From DASRVA01 sp050732935 (GTDB lineage Bacteria > Gemmatimonadota > Gemmatimonadetes > JACCXV01 > JAHWKZ01), in the NCBI GenBank assembly GCA_050732935.1, contig JBOHRW010000196.1:1-6629 (forward strand): 6,629 bases of DNA. Direction: 5' to 3'. The notes under the pieces are model-generated. The model searched no databases, was not told the DNA's origin, and saw nothing but the letters and a program-made list of their open reading frames with translations. A program made the position numbers and the translations under genes. Shown here piece by piece: positions 1-6,180 of the stretch (within the stretch, counting starts at the first letter, position 1; every line of letters starts with the position of its first letter).

Positions 1-1600
1 AGCCGACCAGATGCACCTGGACGGGTTCCCCGAGGGCCTGGACCGCGGCCAGGGCGAGCGACGCCGCGAGGAAGCCGTGCCGGGCGGCCTCGGGTTGGAG
101 GGCGTTCACGATCTCGAGGGCGCGGTCGCGCCAGCGCTCGGCCCCGCTCAGGGCCGCGAACGCCGCCAGGCCCTCCGCGGCCGCGGCATTGTCGGCCAGC
201 GGATAGTGGGGGTCGGCGAGAGCCCCCTCGTGTCTCGCGCCCCGGCCTGGCCGGTCCCGGCAGGCGCCACGCCGGGCGTCGAAGAACTCGCGCTCGATCA
301 CCAGGGCGAGCTTCTCCGCGTGGCGCAGATGGACGGGGTTTCCCGTCGACTGGTAGGCCGCGAGCTGGGCCTTGAGCCACCACGCCTGGTCGATCAGCAG
401 GAGCGGCGCCGCCTCGTCGATGTCGAAGGCGGGGCTGCTTCCGCCAGCCCCGTCTCCGTCGGACCGCGCCACGTGGCGCATGGCCCCTTCCGGCGTCGCG
501 AGGAGCTCCGTCAGGCGGTCGACCGTCTTCTGGGCCCAGGCCTGGAGCTCGGGCCACTCCATCGCGGCGGCGGTCTCGAACGCGGCCGCCGCGAGCATCC
601 CGCTCCAGCCTGTGTAGAACCGGCGATCGACGTACGGCGTCGGAAGACCGGCCCGACCCTCGGCCGCCAGCCCGTAGTACTCGGTCTCTCCGTCGGCGTC
701 CTGGCTGCCGAAGGCGCCCCCTTCGGGGTCGCTGAGGGTAGCGAGGACGTAGCCGAAGATGCCGCGCACGGTATCGGCGTGGAGGCCATCGCCCAGCAGA
801 CGCCAGCCGTCCAGATAGGCGAGAGCCAGGCGTGCATTGTCCTCGGCCATCTTCTCGAAGTGGGGCTCGGTCCAGTCGCGCGTCGTGGAGTAGCGGAAGA
901 ACCCTCCCGCAACGTGATCGTAGAGCCCGTAATTCCGGCCGCGATCAAGCCCGGCCGTGCGCATGGCCTCGAGGGTCTTCCGGGCCGCCTCGCGCGGCGC
1001 CTCGGCCCCCGAGCCGGCATGCGCGTGGAGCAGGAGGCGCACCCCATCGGGATGCGGGAACTTGGGTTGCGTGCCGAACCCGCCGAACCGCCAGTCGTAC
1101 GCGTCGAGCGCCGCCTCGACGATTCCGGTGATCGCGTCGGCGTCGAAGCCACCGCGGGCCGACTCCCCCTTCGCGGCCCGTCGTTGCTCGCTGATCCGCT
1201 CGACCTCGGCATCGAGCTGAGCCCGGCTCTCCGTCCACGCGCGGTGGATCCGCTCGAGGACCTCGCGGAAGGCGTCGGCGGGGAAGTAGGTGCCGCCCGT
1301 GATCAGCTCCCCGTCCGGGGTCAGGAAGGCGGTCGTCGGCCATCCGCCGAGGTTGTAGCGGTCGTTGATGTCGGGACGCTCGTCGTTGTCGACGCGGACG
1401 GGGACGAACCACTCGTTCATCCGCCGCGCCACCTCGGGGTCGGTGTCCGTGGTCTCGTCCATCACGTGGCACCAGTGGCACCACACCGCGCTGATCCGCA
1501 GAACAACAGGCTTCTGCTCGCGCCGGGCCTGCTCGAAGGCGGCCGGACCCCATTCGAGCCAGCGGACCGGCGAGGCAACGGCGTGGGGGTCGAGCGCCAT
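1..1600 (-). CDS. DUF255 / YyaL-family thioredoxin-domain protein (C-terminus cut by window edge)
   Basis: The reverse strand reads open without a stop from ATG at 1600 to the left edge, giving 533 residues. The N-terminal third is a thioredoxin-like fold with a WCHWCHVM motif (Cys41 and Cys44), then DNDERPD and GGWPTTAFLTPDG, all hallmarks of the DUF255 (YyaL, SPATA20) family. The rest matches that family's alpha/alpha-barrel part: RFGGFGTQPKFPHP, DHVAGGFFRYS, PHFEKMAEDNARL and SQDADGE. The last visible residues (VQVHLVG) resemble the start of the usual C-terminal section, so perhaps 60-100 residues are missing. The stretch after SQDADGE is shorter than usual: the family's counterpart of TSWNGLM appears here early, as TGWSGML. 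The biochemical role of bacterial members is poorly defined; a redox or sugar-related role is only inferred from the folds. An in-frame ATG at 1612 would add MLER; neither start has a convincing Shine-Dalgarno. The gene is divergent from gdh. Confidence 0.9.
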   Translation of the reverse strand, partial: MALDPHAVASPVRWLEWGPAAFEQARREQKPVVLRISAVWCHWCHVMDETTDTDPEVARRMNEWFVPVRVDNDERPDINDRYNLGGWPTTAFLTPDGELITGGTYFPADAFREVLERIHRAWTESRAQLDAEVERISEQRRAAKGESARGGFDADAITGIVEAALDAYDWRFGGFGTQPKFPHPDGVRLLLHAHAGSGAEAPREAARKTLEAMRTAGLDRGRNYGLYDHVAGGFFRYSTTRDWTEPHFEKMAEDNARLALAYLDGWRLLGDGLHADTVRGIFGYVLATLSDPEGGAFGSQDADGETEYYGLAAEGRAGLPTPYVDRRFYTGWSGMLAAAAFETAAAMEWPELQAWAQKTVDRLTELLATPEGAMRHVARSDGDGAGGSSPAFDIDEAAPLLLIDQAWWLKAQLAAYQSTGNPVHLRHAEKLALVIEREFFDARRGACRDRPGRGARHEGALADPHYPLADNAAAAEGLAAFAALSGAERWRDRALEIVNALQPEAARHGFLAASLALAAVQALGEPVQVHLVG

Positions 1601-1653
1601 GCGTTCCAACATACTCGGCCCGAGGGCGCCCCGCCGGTTTACTCGATTCGATG

Positions 1654-1682
1654 TTGTACGCCCGTGAGGGGCCGTTTATACT
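1654..1682 (+). promoter_or_regulatory. Sigma70-like promoter for gdh
   Basis: TTGTAC (1654-1659) and TATACT (1677-1682) are separated by exactly 17 bp in an AT-richer island of a very GC-rich region. TATACT differs from the -10 consensus at one base; the -35 box shares TTG. Transcription would start near 1689-1691, at or just before the ATG at 1691. The divergent DUF255 gene begins at 1600, so this 90-bp interval must also hold its promoter, for which I see no clear boxes. Confidence 0.6.
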
Positions 1683-1690
1683 CGCGACGA

Positions 1691-3034
1691 ATGGCCGACC
1701 CCGGCTCCGCCGCCGAGACCTCTCCCGCCGAGAAGGCGACTGCCCTCCGGGCCGCTGCGCCCGTCCAGGAGACCCCAATCCCCATGGACGAGGACATTGA
1801 GGCGAGCCCCTTCGCGGCGGTCAACCACTACTTCGACCAGGGGGCCACCGCGGCGGGGATCCCCAACGATTATCGCCTTCTCCTGAAGACCCCGTACCGG
1901 GAGCTGCGCGTCGAGGTCCCCGTGCGCATGGACGACGGCCGGCTGGAGGTCTTCATCGGCTATCGCGTCCAGCACAACGGCGCCCGCGGCCCCTATAAGG
2001 GGGGCGTCCGTTACCACCCGTCCGCCAACCTCGACGAGATCCGGGCGCTCGCCTCGATCATGAGCTGGAAGACGGCGGTGGTCGACATCCCGTTCGGCGG
2101 GGCCAAGGGGGGAATCCAGGTCGATCCCCGGTGGATGAGCGAGCGCGAGCTTCGCGAGATGACCCGCCGCTACATCCAGCACATCTCCTACATCCTGGGG
2201 GTCAACCGCGACATCCCGGCCCCCGACATGAACACCAACGCCCAGATCATGGCGTGGATGATGGACGCCTACGGGCAGAAGCACGGCTACACACCGGGGA
2301 TCGTGACCGGCAAGCCGATCCCGCTGGGCGGTTCGCCCGGGCGCGAGCAGGCCACGGCGCAGGGCATGGCCTACGTCCTGGAGGCCGCGCAGGCGGACCT
2401 CGACTTCCGCGTGGAGGGCTCCAGGATCGCGATCCAGGGATTCGGCAACGTGGGGAGCTGGGGAGCCCGCATCCTGAGCCGAATGGGCGCGCGGATCGTA
2501 GCGGTGTCCGACATCGAGGGCGGGATCTACAACGCCGACGGTCTGGACATCCCGCAACTCCTCCACCACGTCGAGAAGACGAAATCGGTGACGGGATTCG
2601 CCGACACCGATCCCCTGACCCAGGAGGACCTCCTCACGTGCGAGTGCGACATCCTGATCCCGGCCGCGGTCGGCGGCGTGATCACGCCCGACGTGGCCGA
2701 CCACGTGCAAGCGAGCCTCGTCGTCGAGGCGGCCAACCATCCCATCACGCCAGGCGGCGACCAGGTGCTCCAGGATCGCGGCGTCCCGGTGGTGCCCGAT
2801 CTCCTCGCGAACGCCGGCGGGGTCATTGTCTCGTACTTCGAGTGGGTCCAGAACATCCAGGAGTACCGCTGGTCGCTCGACAAGGTCAACCGCGAGCTGA
2901 AGCGGTTCATCACCAACGCCTGGCACGACGTCCACACCACCAGCATGCAGGAGCGGCTCACGCCCCGGATCGCCGCCTACATGATCGGGATCTCGCGGGT
3001 CATGGAGGCAACGCGCCTGCGCGGCTACGTGTAG
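1691..3034 (+). CDS. gdhA: Glutamate dehydrogenase (Glu/Leu/Phe/Val dehydrogenase family)
   Basis: This cytosolic enzyme interconverts glutamate and 2-oxoglutarate plus ammonia using NAD(P). From ATG 1691 it is 447 residues. The N-terminal substrate domain carries KGGVRYHP with Lys103, SWK with Lys127, PFGGAKGG with Lys139 and APDMNTN with Asp179. The spacing of these four residues equals that of the known K89/K113/K125/D165 set of hyperthermophile hexameric enzymes. The Rossmann domain has GFGNVG at 250-255. EAANHP (346-351) and the C-terminal ANAGGVIVSYFEWVQN are typical; the EAANHP variant recalls plant-type NAD-GDH rather than the more common bacterial EGANGP. Residues 1-31 are a low-complexity Ala/Pro/Glu-rich extension. 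ATG 1784 would give 416 residues, closer to usual length, and has AGGAG at 1767-1771, though 12 nt away. The open frame continues upstream to position 11, but that part is antisense to the DUF255 gene. Cofactor preference cannot be decided here. Confidence 0.95.
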   Translation: MADPGSAAETSPAEKATALRAAAPVQETPIPMDEDIEASPFAAVNHYFDQGATAAGIPNDYRLLLKTPYRELRVEVPVRMDDGRLEVFIGYRVQHNGARGPYKGGVRYHPSANLDEIRALASIMSWKTAVVDIPFGGAKGGIQVDPRWMSERELREMTRRYIQHISYILGVNRDIPAPDMNTNAQIMAWMMDAYGQKHGYTPGIVTGKPIPLGGSPGREQATAQGMAYVLEAAQADLDFRVEGSRIAIQGFGNVGSWGARILSRMGARIVAVSDIEGGIYNADGLDIPQLLHHVEKTKSVTGFADTDPLTQEDLLTCECDILIPAAVGGVITPDVADHVQASLVVEAANHPITPGGDQVLQDRGVPVVPDLLANAGGVIVSYFEWVQNIQEYRWSLDKVNRELKRFITNAWHDVHTTSMQERLTPRIAAYMIGISRVMEATRLRGYV

Positions 3035-3037
3035 CCG
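3022..3037. terminator. Possible short hairpin between convergent genes
   Basis: CGGCTAC (3022-3028) and GTAGCCG (3031-3037) are perfect inverted 7-mers separated by GT, spanning the gdh stop codon just before the 10-bp gap to the convergent gene's stop. There is no T tract on either strand, so this is at best a weak, possibly bidirectional terminator; it may be chance in GC-rich DNA. Confidence 0.2.
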
Positions 3038-3044
3038 GGCCGGG

Positions 3045-3821
3045 TCAATCGCACTGCGAACCCCGGGCTTCCCCCTCGCCCGGTTTGTCGGCACCGTCGG
3101 CATCTTTCCCCGAGCAGCGCTCCTCCCGCCAGACGCGGTCCTTCCGGTTCTCGGGGACAAACCCGCCCCAGGGGATGGGCACGGTGAGCCCTCCCTCGGC
3201 GAGCCCGATCGACGGCTCCTCGGGGACGCCCGCGCCGGGCAGGTCTCGGAGCCGCGCGGCCAGGAGAGACTCCGCGCGGATGATCGCGGTCCGCCGTGCG
3301 TCGGGAGTCGATGTCCGGCGGCGGATGCCGCCGGGGGTGGCCTCCAGCGGGGTCAGGGGGGCGGTCAGCGTGGTCGGCGGGATCGTTCGCAGCTCGGGCG
3401 CCTGCTCGGACGGCCGGGGTCGCGCGATCGGGACGGCCGGTCGCTCGATGATCGGGGATCGCGACGGGAGCGCCTCGGCGGGCTCCCGCACCGGCTCGTC
3501 GGTCGGCTCCGAGGGCGCTTCCGAAGGGGCCTCGGTCTCGGGGCGTGTCGGGACGACCGGCTCGAAGATCGCCGTGACCTCCGTCCCCGGTCGCGACGAG
3601 GGGGCCATGGGCACCCGGACCGCCCACAGGAGGAGCAGATGCACCGACGCCGCCACGGCCACCGCCAGCAGGAGGAGCCTCTTGAACGGAGGACGACGCG
3701 TGCCCCCGCCGCGCGCCGCCGTGGTGGATCTCCGGACGCCCGGCCGCCCGCCGGGGGTTTGCCTGACGGGAACGTCCCGCCGGTCGGTCGTCCGCTCCGG
3801 TGATTCGGTCAGGTTCGCCAT
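3045..3821 (-). CDS. Membrane-anchored proline-rich protein of unknown function (TonB-like architecture)
   Basis: I do not recognise a named family. The 258-residue product has an Arg/Thr/Gly-rich cytoplasmic N-terminus (1-48), one hydrophobic segment at about 49-68 preceded by basic residues (signal anchor), and a Pro/Glu/Ser-rich stretch (about 75-140, including EAPSEAPSEP). A longer Arg-rich region follows, then a distinct C-terminus with VPIPWGGFVPENRKDRVWRE and two cysteines (Cys236, Cys257) that could pair outside the cell membrane. The anchor plus proline-rich arm recalls TonB or other periplasm-spanning proteins, but I see no TonB C-terminal domain. ATG 3821 is chosen because GGGAG lies 7 nt upstream (3833-3829) and because it gives a short basic N-terminus before the anchor. 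The frame stays open upstream to 4655, but that part is antisense to sod and lpxB. The gene is divergent from sod and convergent with gdh. Confidence 0.75.
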   Translation of the reverse strand: MANLTESPERTTDRRDVPVRQTPGGRPGVRRSTTAARGGGTRRPPFKRLLLLAVAVAASVHLLLLWAVRVPMAPSSRPGTEVTAIFEPVVPTRPETEAPSEAPSEPTDEPVREPAEALPSRSPIIERPAVPIARPRPSEQAPELRTIPPTTLTAPLTPLEATPGGIRRRTSTPDARRTAIIRAESLLAARLRDLPGAGVPEEPSIGLAEGGLTVPIPWGGFVPENRKDRVWREERCSGKDADGADKPGEGEARGSQCD

Positions 3822-3828
3822 CCGATTT

Positions 3829-3833
3829 CTCCC
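3829..3833 (-). promoter_or_regulatory. Ribosome binding site fixing the start of the anchored protein
   Basis: On the minus strand GGGAG is followed by seven bases (AAATCGG) and then ATG at 3821. It selects this start over the long upstream open frame, which is antisense to sod and lpxB. Confidence 0.65.
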
Positions 3834-3873
3834 GCAAAGTCTAACCCCCGGGGCGACCAAACGTTCAAAGGGA

Positions 3874-3879
3874 TATATT
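3874..3879 (+). promoter_or_regulatory. Candidate -10 box for sod
   Basis: TATATT sits in the only AT-rich patch (GGATATATTTGG) of the 69-bp divergent interval, 11 bp before the sod ATG. It matches the -10 consensus at five of six positions. No good -35 is visible at 16-18 bp (GGGCGA at 17 bp). It would give a leader of only a few bases. Confidence 0.4.
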
Positions 3880-3890
3880 TGGTGCCCCTC

Positions 3891-4487
3891 ATGGCCTACG
3901 AGCACGTGCCCGAGCCGCTGCCCTTCGAGCCGGACGCCCTGGACGGCATCAGCCGCCAGCTCACCGAGTGGCACCACGACGCCCACTACGAGTCCTATGT
4001 GAAGGGCAGGAACGGAGTCGAGAAGCGCCTCGAGGAGATGCGCGAGAAGGGCGATTTCTCCGAGATCCGCGCCGCCAAGCAGAACGAGAGCCACAACGCG
4101 AACGGGCAGATTCTCCACGAGATCCACTATGCCGTCCTCGGGGGCGACGGCGAGCTGGACGAGAACCTTCCGGTGCGCGCCAAGATCGAGGAGGACTTCG
4201 GCTCGTACGAGATCTGGGAGCAGGAGTTCAAGGCGGTCGCGATGACCGCCCGGGGCTGGGCGGTTCTGTGCTACGACGCCTCCGACGGACGGCTTCACGT
4301 CTACCTGGTCGACGGGCACGACCAGGGCGGGGTATGGGGCGCCCAGCCGATCCTGCCGCTGGACGTCTGGGAGCACGCCTATTACTACGACCAGGGTCCC
4401 AACCGGGCCGCCTACGTGGAGACCTTCTTCCGGAACCTGAACTGGAAGGCCGTGGACGAGTACTACCGGCGCGCCGCCGGGCTCTGA
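3891..4487 (+). CDS. sod: Superoxide dismutase, Fe/Mn family
   Basis: This enzyme dismutates superoxide to oxygen and hydrogen peroxide. The 198-residue product is full length for the family and has no signal peptide, so it is probably cytosolic. Expected metal ligands are His28 (EWHHDAHYESYV), His76 (GQILHEIHYAVL), Asp158 and His162 (LDVWEHAYYY). The gateway His32 and Tyr36 are also present, as is the ARGWAVL strand. The outer-sphere position that is Gln in many MnSODs appears to be His143, 15 residues before Asp158, as in archaeal SODs such as that of Sulfolobus; residue 73, which is Gln in many FeSODs in the N-terminal half, is also Gln. The metal cannot be assigned from this. ATG 3891 is preferred over in-frame TTG 3879 and GTG 3882, because it begins just before the conserved LPFEPDAL region and those codons overlap or abut the -10 box. 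There is no clear Shine-Dalgarno. lpxB follows after 11 nt. Confidence 0.95.
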   Translation: MAYEHVPEPLPFEPDALDGISRQLTEWHHDAHYESYVKGRNGVEKRLEEMREKGDFSEIRAAKQNESHNANGQILHEIHYAVLGGDGELDENLPVRAKIEEDFGSYEIWEQEFKAVAMTARGWAVLCYDASDGRLHVYLVDGHDQGGVWGAQPILPLDVWEHAYYYDQGPNRAAYVETFFRNLNWKAVDEYYRRAAGL

Positions 4488-4498
4488 GGCCCGGCCCC

Positions 4499-5638
4499 GT
4501 GCCGGACGTCCTGATCGTCGCCGGCGAGCCGTCCGGCGATATCCTCGCCGGGGAGCTCGTCCTGGCCGTCCGCCGCCTCCGGCCCGACATCCGGTTCTTC
4601 GGAGCCACGGGTCCCACGCTCGAGGCGGCCGGCGCCGAGCGCATCGTTCCGACATCGACGCTCTCGGTCATGGGACTCACCGAGGTGGTCGGCCGCCTCC
4701 CGGCGGCGGTCCGAGCGATGCGACGGCTGGAGCGCGCCGCGCTGGAGCGGAGCGCCATCGGGGCCGTGCTCGTGGACTCGCCCGACTTCAACCTCCGGCT
4801 CGCAGGCCGGCTCTCGCGACGCGGGATCCCGGTCGTGCAGTACGTGGCGCCGACCGTCTGGGCCTGGCGGCCCGGACGGACCCGCGCCCTCGAGCGGGCC
4901 GTCCGGCGGGTCCTCCTGACCCTGCCCTTCGAGGCGGAGGCCTTCTCGGGTTCCGACATCGACGCGGTCTACGTGGGGCATCCGGCCATCGACCGAATCC
5001 CGCGCCCGCTGCCCGATCGGGAGGTGGTCGCCGATCGCGCCGGCCTGCCCGTGGCGGCCCGTTGGGTCGCCCTTCTCCCTGGCAGCCGGGAGCCCGAGCT
5101 CGCGCGGCTCGGCGCACCGTTCGCGAAGGCGGCGGCCCGGATGGCCGAGCGGGTGTCCGATGTCGCTTTCCTGGCCCCGGTCGCCGCCGGGGTTGCCGCG
5201 GGGATGGTCGGGGAGGCGCTCGCCGGCGGACCTTCGGTAACGTTGGTCGAGCGCGATCGGCTCGACGCCATCGGCCATTGCCAGGCGGCCATCGCCGCCT
5301 CGGGCACGGCGTCGCTCGAGCTCGCGCTTCTCGGGGTGCCGCACGTCGCGGCGTATCGCGTCTCCGCGCTCACCTTCGCCGCGGCCCGGCTCCTCGTGCG
5401 CGTCGAACACGTAGCGCTCCCCAACCTGATCGCCGGCAAGACGGTCGTACCGGAGCTCCTCCAGGGCGCAGTCCAGCCGGTGGCCATGGCCGCGCCGATC
5501 CTGACCTGGCTCGGGGACGAAGACGCACGGGAGGAGGTCGTGGTCGAACTCGCCGGGGTCCGAGAGGCGGTGGGGCCGCCGGGGGTGGCGGAGCGCGCCG
5601 CGCGCGCAGCGCTCGACGCCATGGACCTGGCTCTCTGA
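4499..5638 (+). CDS. lpxB: Lipid-A-disaccharide synthase
   Basis: LpxB is a GT19 glycosyltransferase on the inner face of the cytoplasmic membrane. It condenses UDP-2,3-diacylglucosamine with lipid X to form the lipid A disaccharide. The 379-residue length is standard. Motifs in order are VAGEPSGDILAGELV (7-21), LSVMGLTEVVGRL (55-67), DSPDFNL with Asp96 (matching the catalytic Asp98 of Haemophilus LpxB), QYVAPTVWAWRPGR (114-127), YVGHPAID, LLPGSREPE with Arg197, ASGTASLELALLGVP (267 onward) and PNLIAGKTVVPELLQ. The start is GTG 4499, with GAGG at 4486-4489 overlapping the sod stop codon and 9 nt upstream; no better start precedes the conserved N-terminal motif. The 11-nt spacing suggests co-transcription, possibly coupled translation, with sod. 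The usual lpxD-fabZ-lpxA neighbours are absent. Confidence 0.97.
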   Translation: MPDVLIVAGEPSGDILAGELVLAVRRLRPDIRFFGATGPTLEAAGAERIVPTSTLSVMGLTEVVGRLPAAVRAMRRLERAALERSAIGAVLVDSPDFNLRLAGRLSRRGIPVVQYVAPTVWAWRPGRTRALERAVRRVLLTLPFEAEAFSGSDIDAVYVGHPAIDRIPRPLPDREVVADRAGLPVAARWVALLPGSREPELARLGAPFAKAAARMAERVSDVAFLAPVAAGVAAGMVGEALAGGPSVTLVERDRLDAIGHCQAAIAASGTASLELALLGVPHVAAYRVSALTFAAARLLVRVEHVALPNLIAGKTVVPELLQGAVQPVAMAAPILTWLGDEDAREEVVVELAGVREAVGPPGVAERAARAALDAMDLAL

Positions 5639-5650
5639 CCACGCCCGCGT

Positions 5651-5679
5651 TTGACACCCGGGGAGCGGTGTCGCAACTT
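5651..5679 (+). promoter_or_regulatory. Putative promoter with overlapping inverted repeat (operator candidate) for doxX
   Basis: The 70-bp lpxB-doxX gap contains a perfect TTGACA (5651-5656). At 17 bp the -10 position reads CAACTT (5674-5679), a poor match. A perfect inverted repeat, GACACC (5653-5658) and GGTGTC (5667-5672) with an 8-base spacer, covers most of the -35 box and spacer, the classic place for a repressor site. It could instead be an RNA hairpin after lpxB, but no T tract follows. Confidence 0.4.
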
Positions 5680-5698
5680 GCAGTCGATCCCCACAGCC

Positions 5699-5704
5699 AG
5701 GAGG
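5699..5704 (+). promoter_or_regulatory. Strong ribosome binding site of doxX
   Basis: AGGAGG, extended to AGGAGGT, lies four bases before ATG 5709. It is a full anti-16S match with shorter than usual spacing, and it fixes the doxX start. Confidence 0.7.
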
Positions 5705-5708
5705 TCCC

Positions 5709-6173
5709 ATGACGCGCGCGACGCTGGTTTCGACGCTGGCCCGCATCTTCTGTGGCGCCGTCTTTCTCATCCACGGCACGCCCAAGATCTTCAACCTGGC
5801 GGGTACTGCGACCTTCTTCGCCGACAACTTTGGCGTCCCGGGCTGGCTCTCGGTGCCCATCGCCGTGCTCGAGTTCTTCGGCGGGATCCTGCTGATCGCC
5901 GGGTTCCTCAGCCGGATCCTGGCCGGGCTCTTCATGCTCGAGATGGCGGGGGCGGCCCTGTTCGTTCATCGCGGGGCCGGATGGGACGTGATGCAGGGAG
6001 GGTACGAGTACAACATCGCGCTGATCCTGCTGCTGCTGGCCGTGGCCTTGATCGGGCCGGGCCCGTTCTCGGTGGATCGCGCGCTCGGCTGGGGCCGCGG
6101 GCGCGCCGATCGAGAGGCCGGGCCGCTCGAGCCCGGGCCCGAGCTCGAGACGAGAGGCTCCGAACGGACGTGA
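5709..6173 (+). CDS. DoxX family membrane protein
   Basis: This is a small integral membrane protein of 154 residues with about four hydrophobic segments: 6-28, 46-67, 70-86 and 102-118. DoxX-family features are the FLIHGTPKIF stretch in helix 1 (His22, Lys26), EFFGGILLIAG in helix 2, and GGYEYNIAL (97-105) leading into helix 4. The last 35 or so residues are a hydrophilic, Arg/Glu/Pro-rich tail that is probably cytoplasmic or unstructured. Family members are linked to quinone or thiosulfate metabolism or redox homeostasis; in Mycobacterium tuberculosis a DoxX protein forms a membrane complex with the superoxide dismutase SodA and the sulfurtransferase SseA. The sod gene two positions upstream makes a redox role plausible here, but this is inference. 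Translation should be strong given the perfect Shine-Dalgarno. A putative operator lies upstream and thyX follows after 7 nt. Confidence 0.9.
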   Translation: MTRATLVSTLARIFCGAVFLIHGTPKIFNLAGTATFFADNFGVPGWLSVPIAVLEFFGGILLIAGFLSRILAGLFMLEMAGAALFVHRGAGWDVMQGGYEYNIALILLLLAVALIGPGPFSVDRALGWGRGRADREAGPLEPGPELETRGSERT

Positions 6174-6180
6174 TTTCCGC

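Noticed and set aside
230..290. Suspected frameshift near the C-terminal part of the DUF255 gene
   Set aside because: Rechecking codon positions shows the frame is continuous through this Arg/Gly-rich loop into ADPHYPLADNAAAAEG.
11..1690. The open frame of gdh continuing upstream for 560 codons
   Set aside because: It is codon-aligned antisense to the DUF255 gene, whose conserved motifs are clear on the minus strand. The upstream translation is Arg/Gly/Pro/Ala-rich with no recognisable domain; it is an effect of high GC at third positions. An automatic annotation could wrongly call a 1007-residue fusion.
3838..3868. Minus-strand promoter candidate TTGAAC-N19-TAGACT for the anchored protein
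   Set aside because: The 19-bp spacing is long, and the implied start near 3831 would cut into the GGGAG ribosome binding site, so the two signals conflict.
3879..3890. TTG 3879 or GTG 3882 as the start of sod
   Set aside because: They overlap or abut the likely -10 box and add only MVPL or VPL before the well-placed ATG 3891.
2131..4002. 623-codon plus-strand open frame spanning the end of gdh, the anchored protein gene and the start of sod
   Set aside because: It is out of frame with gdh and sod, and antisense to the anchored protein gene; low-complexity translation only.
3822..4655. Upstream extension of the anchored protein's frame on the minus strand
   Set aside because: It lies antisense to sod and the start of lpxB, both of which are certain, and a good ribosome binding site supports ATG 3821.
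5653..5672. Inverted repeat after lpxB read as a rho-independent terminator
   Set aside because: The stem is only 6 bp, no T run follows, and it coincides with a consensus -35 box; an operator reading fits better, though neither is proven.
4463..5935. 490-codon minus-strand open frame opposite lpxB
   Set aside because: It is a shadow of lpxB and doxX; composition is Arg/Gly/Asp-rich with no motif or domain.
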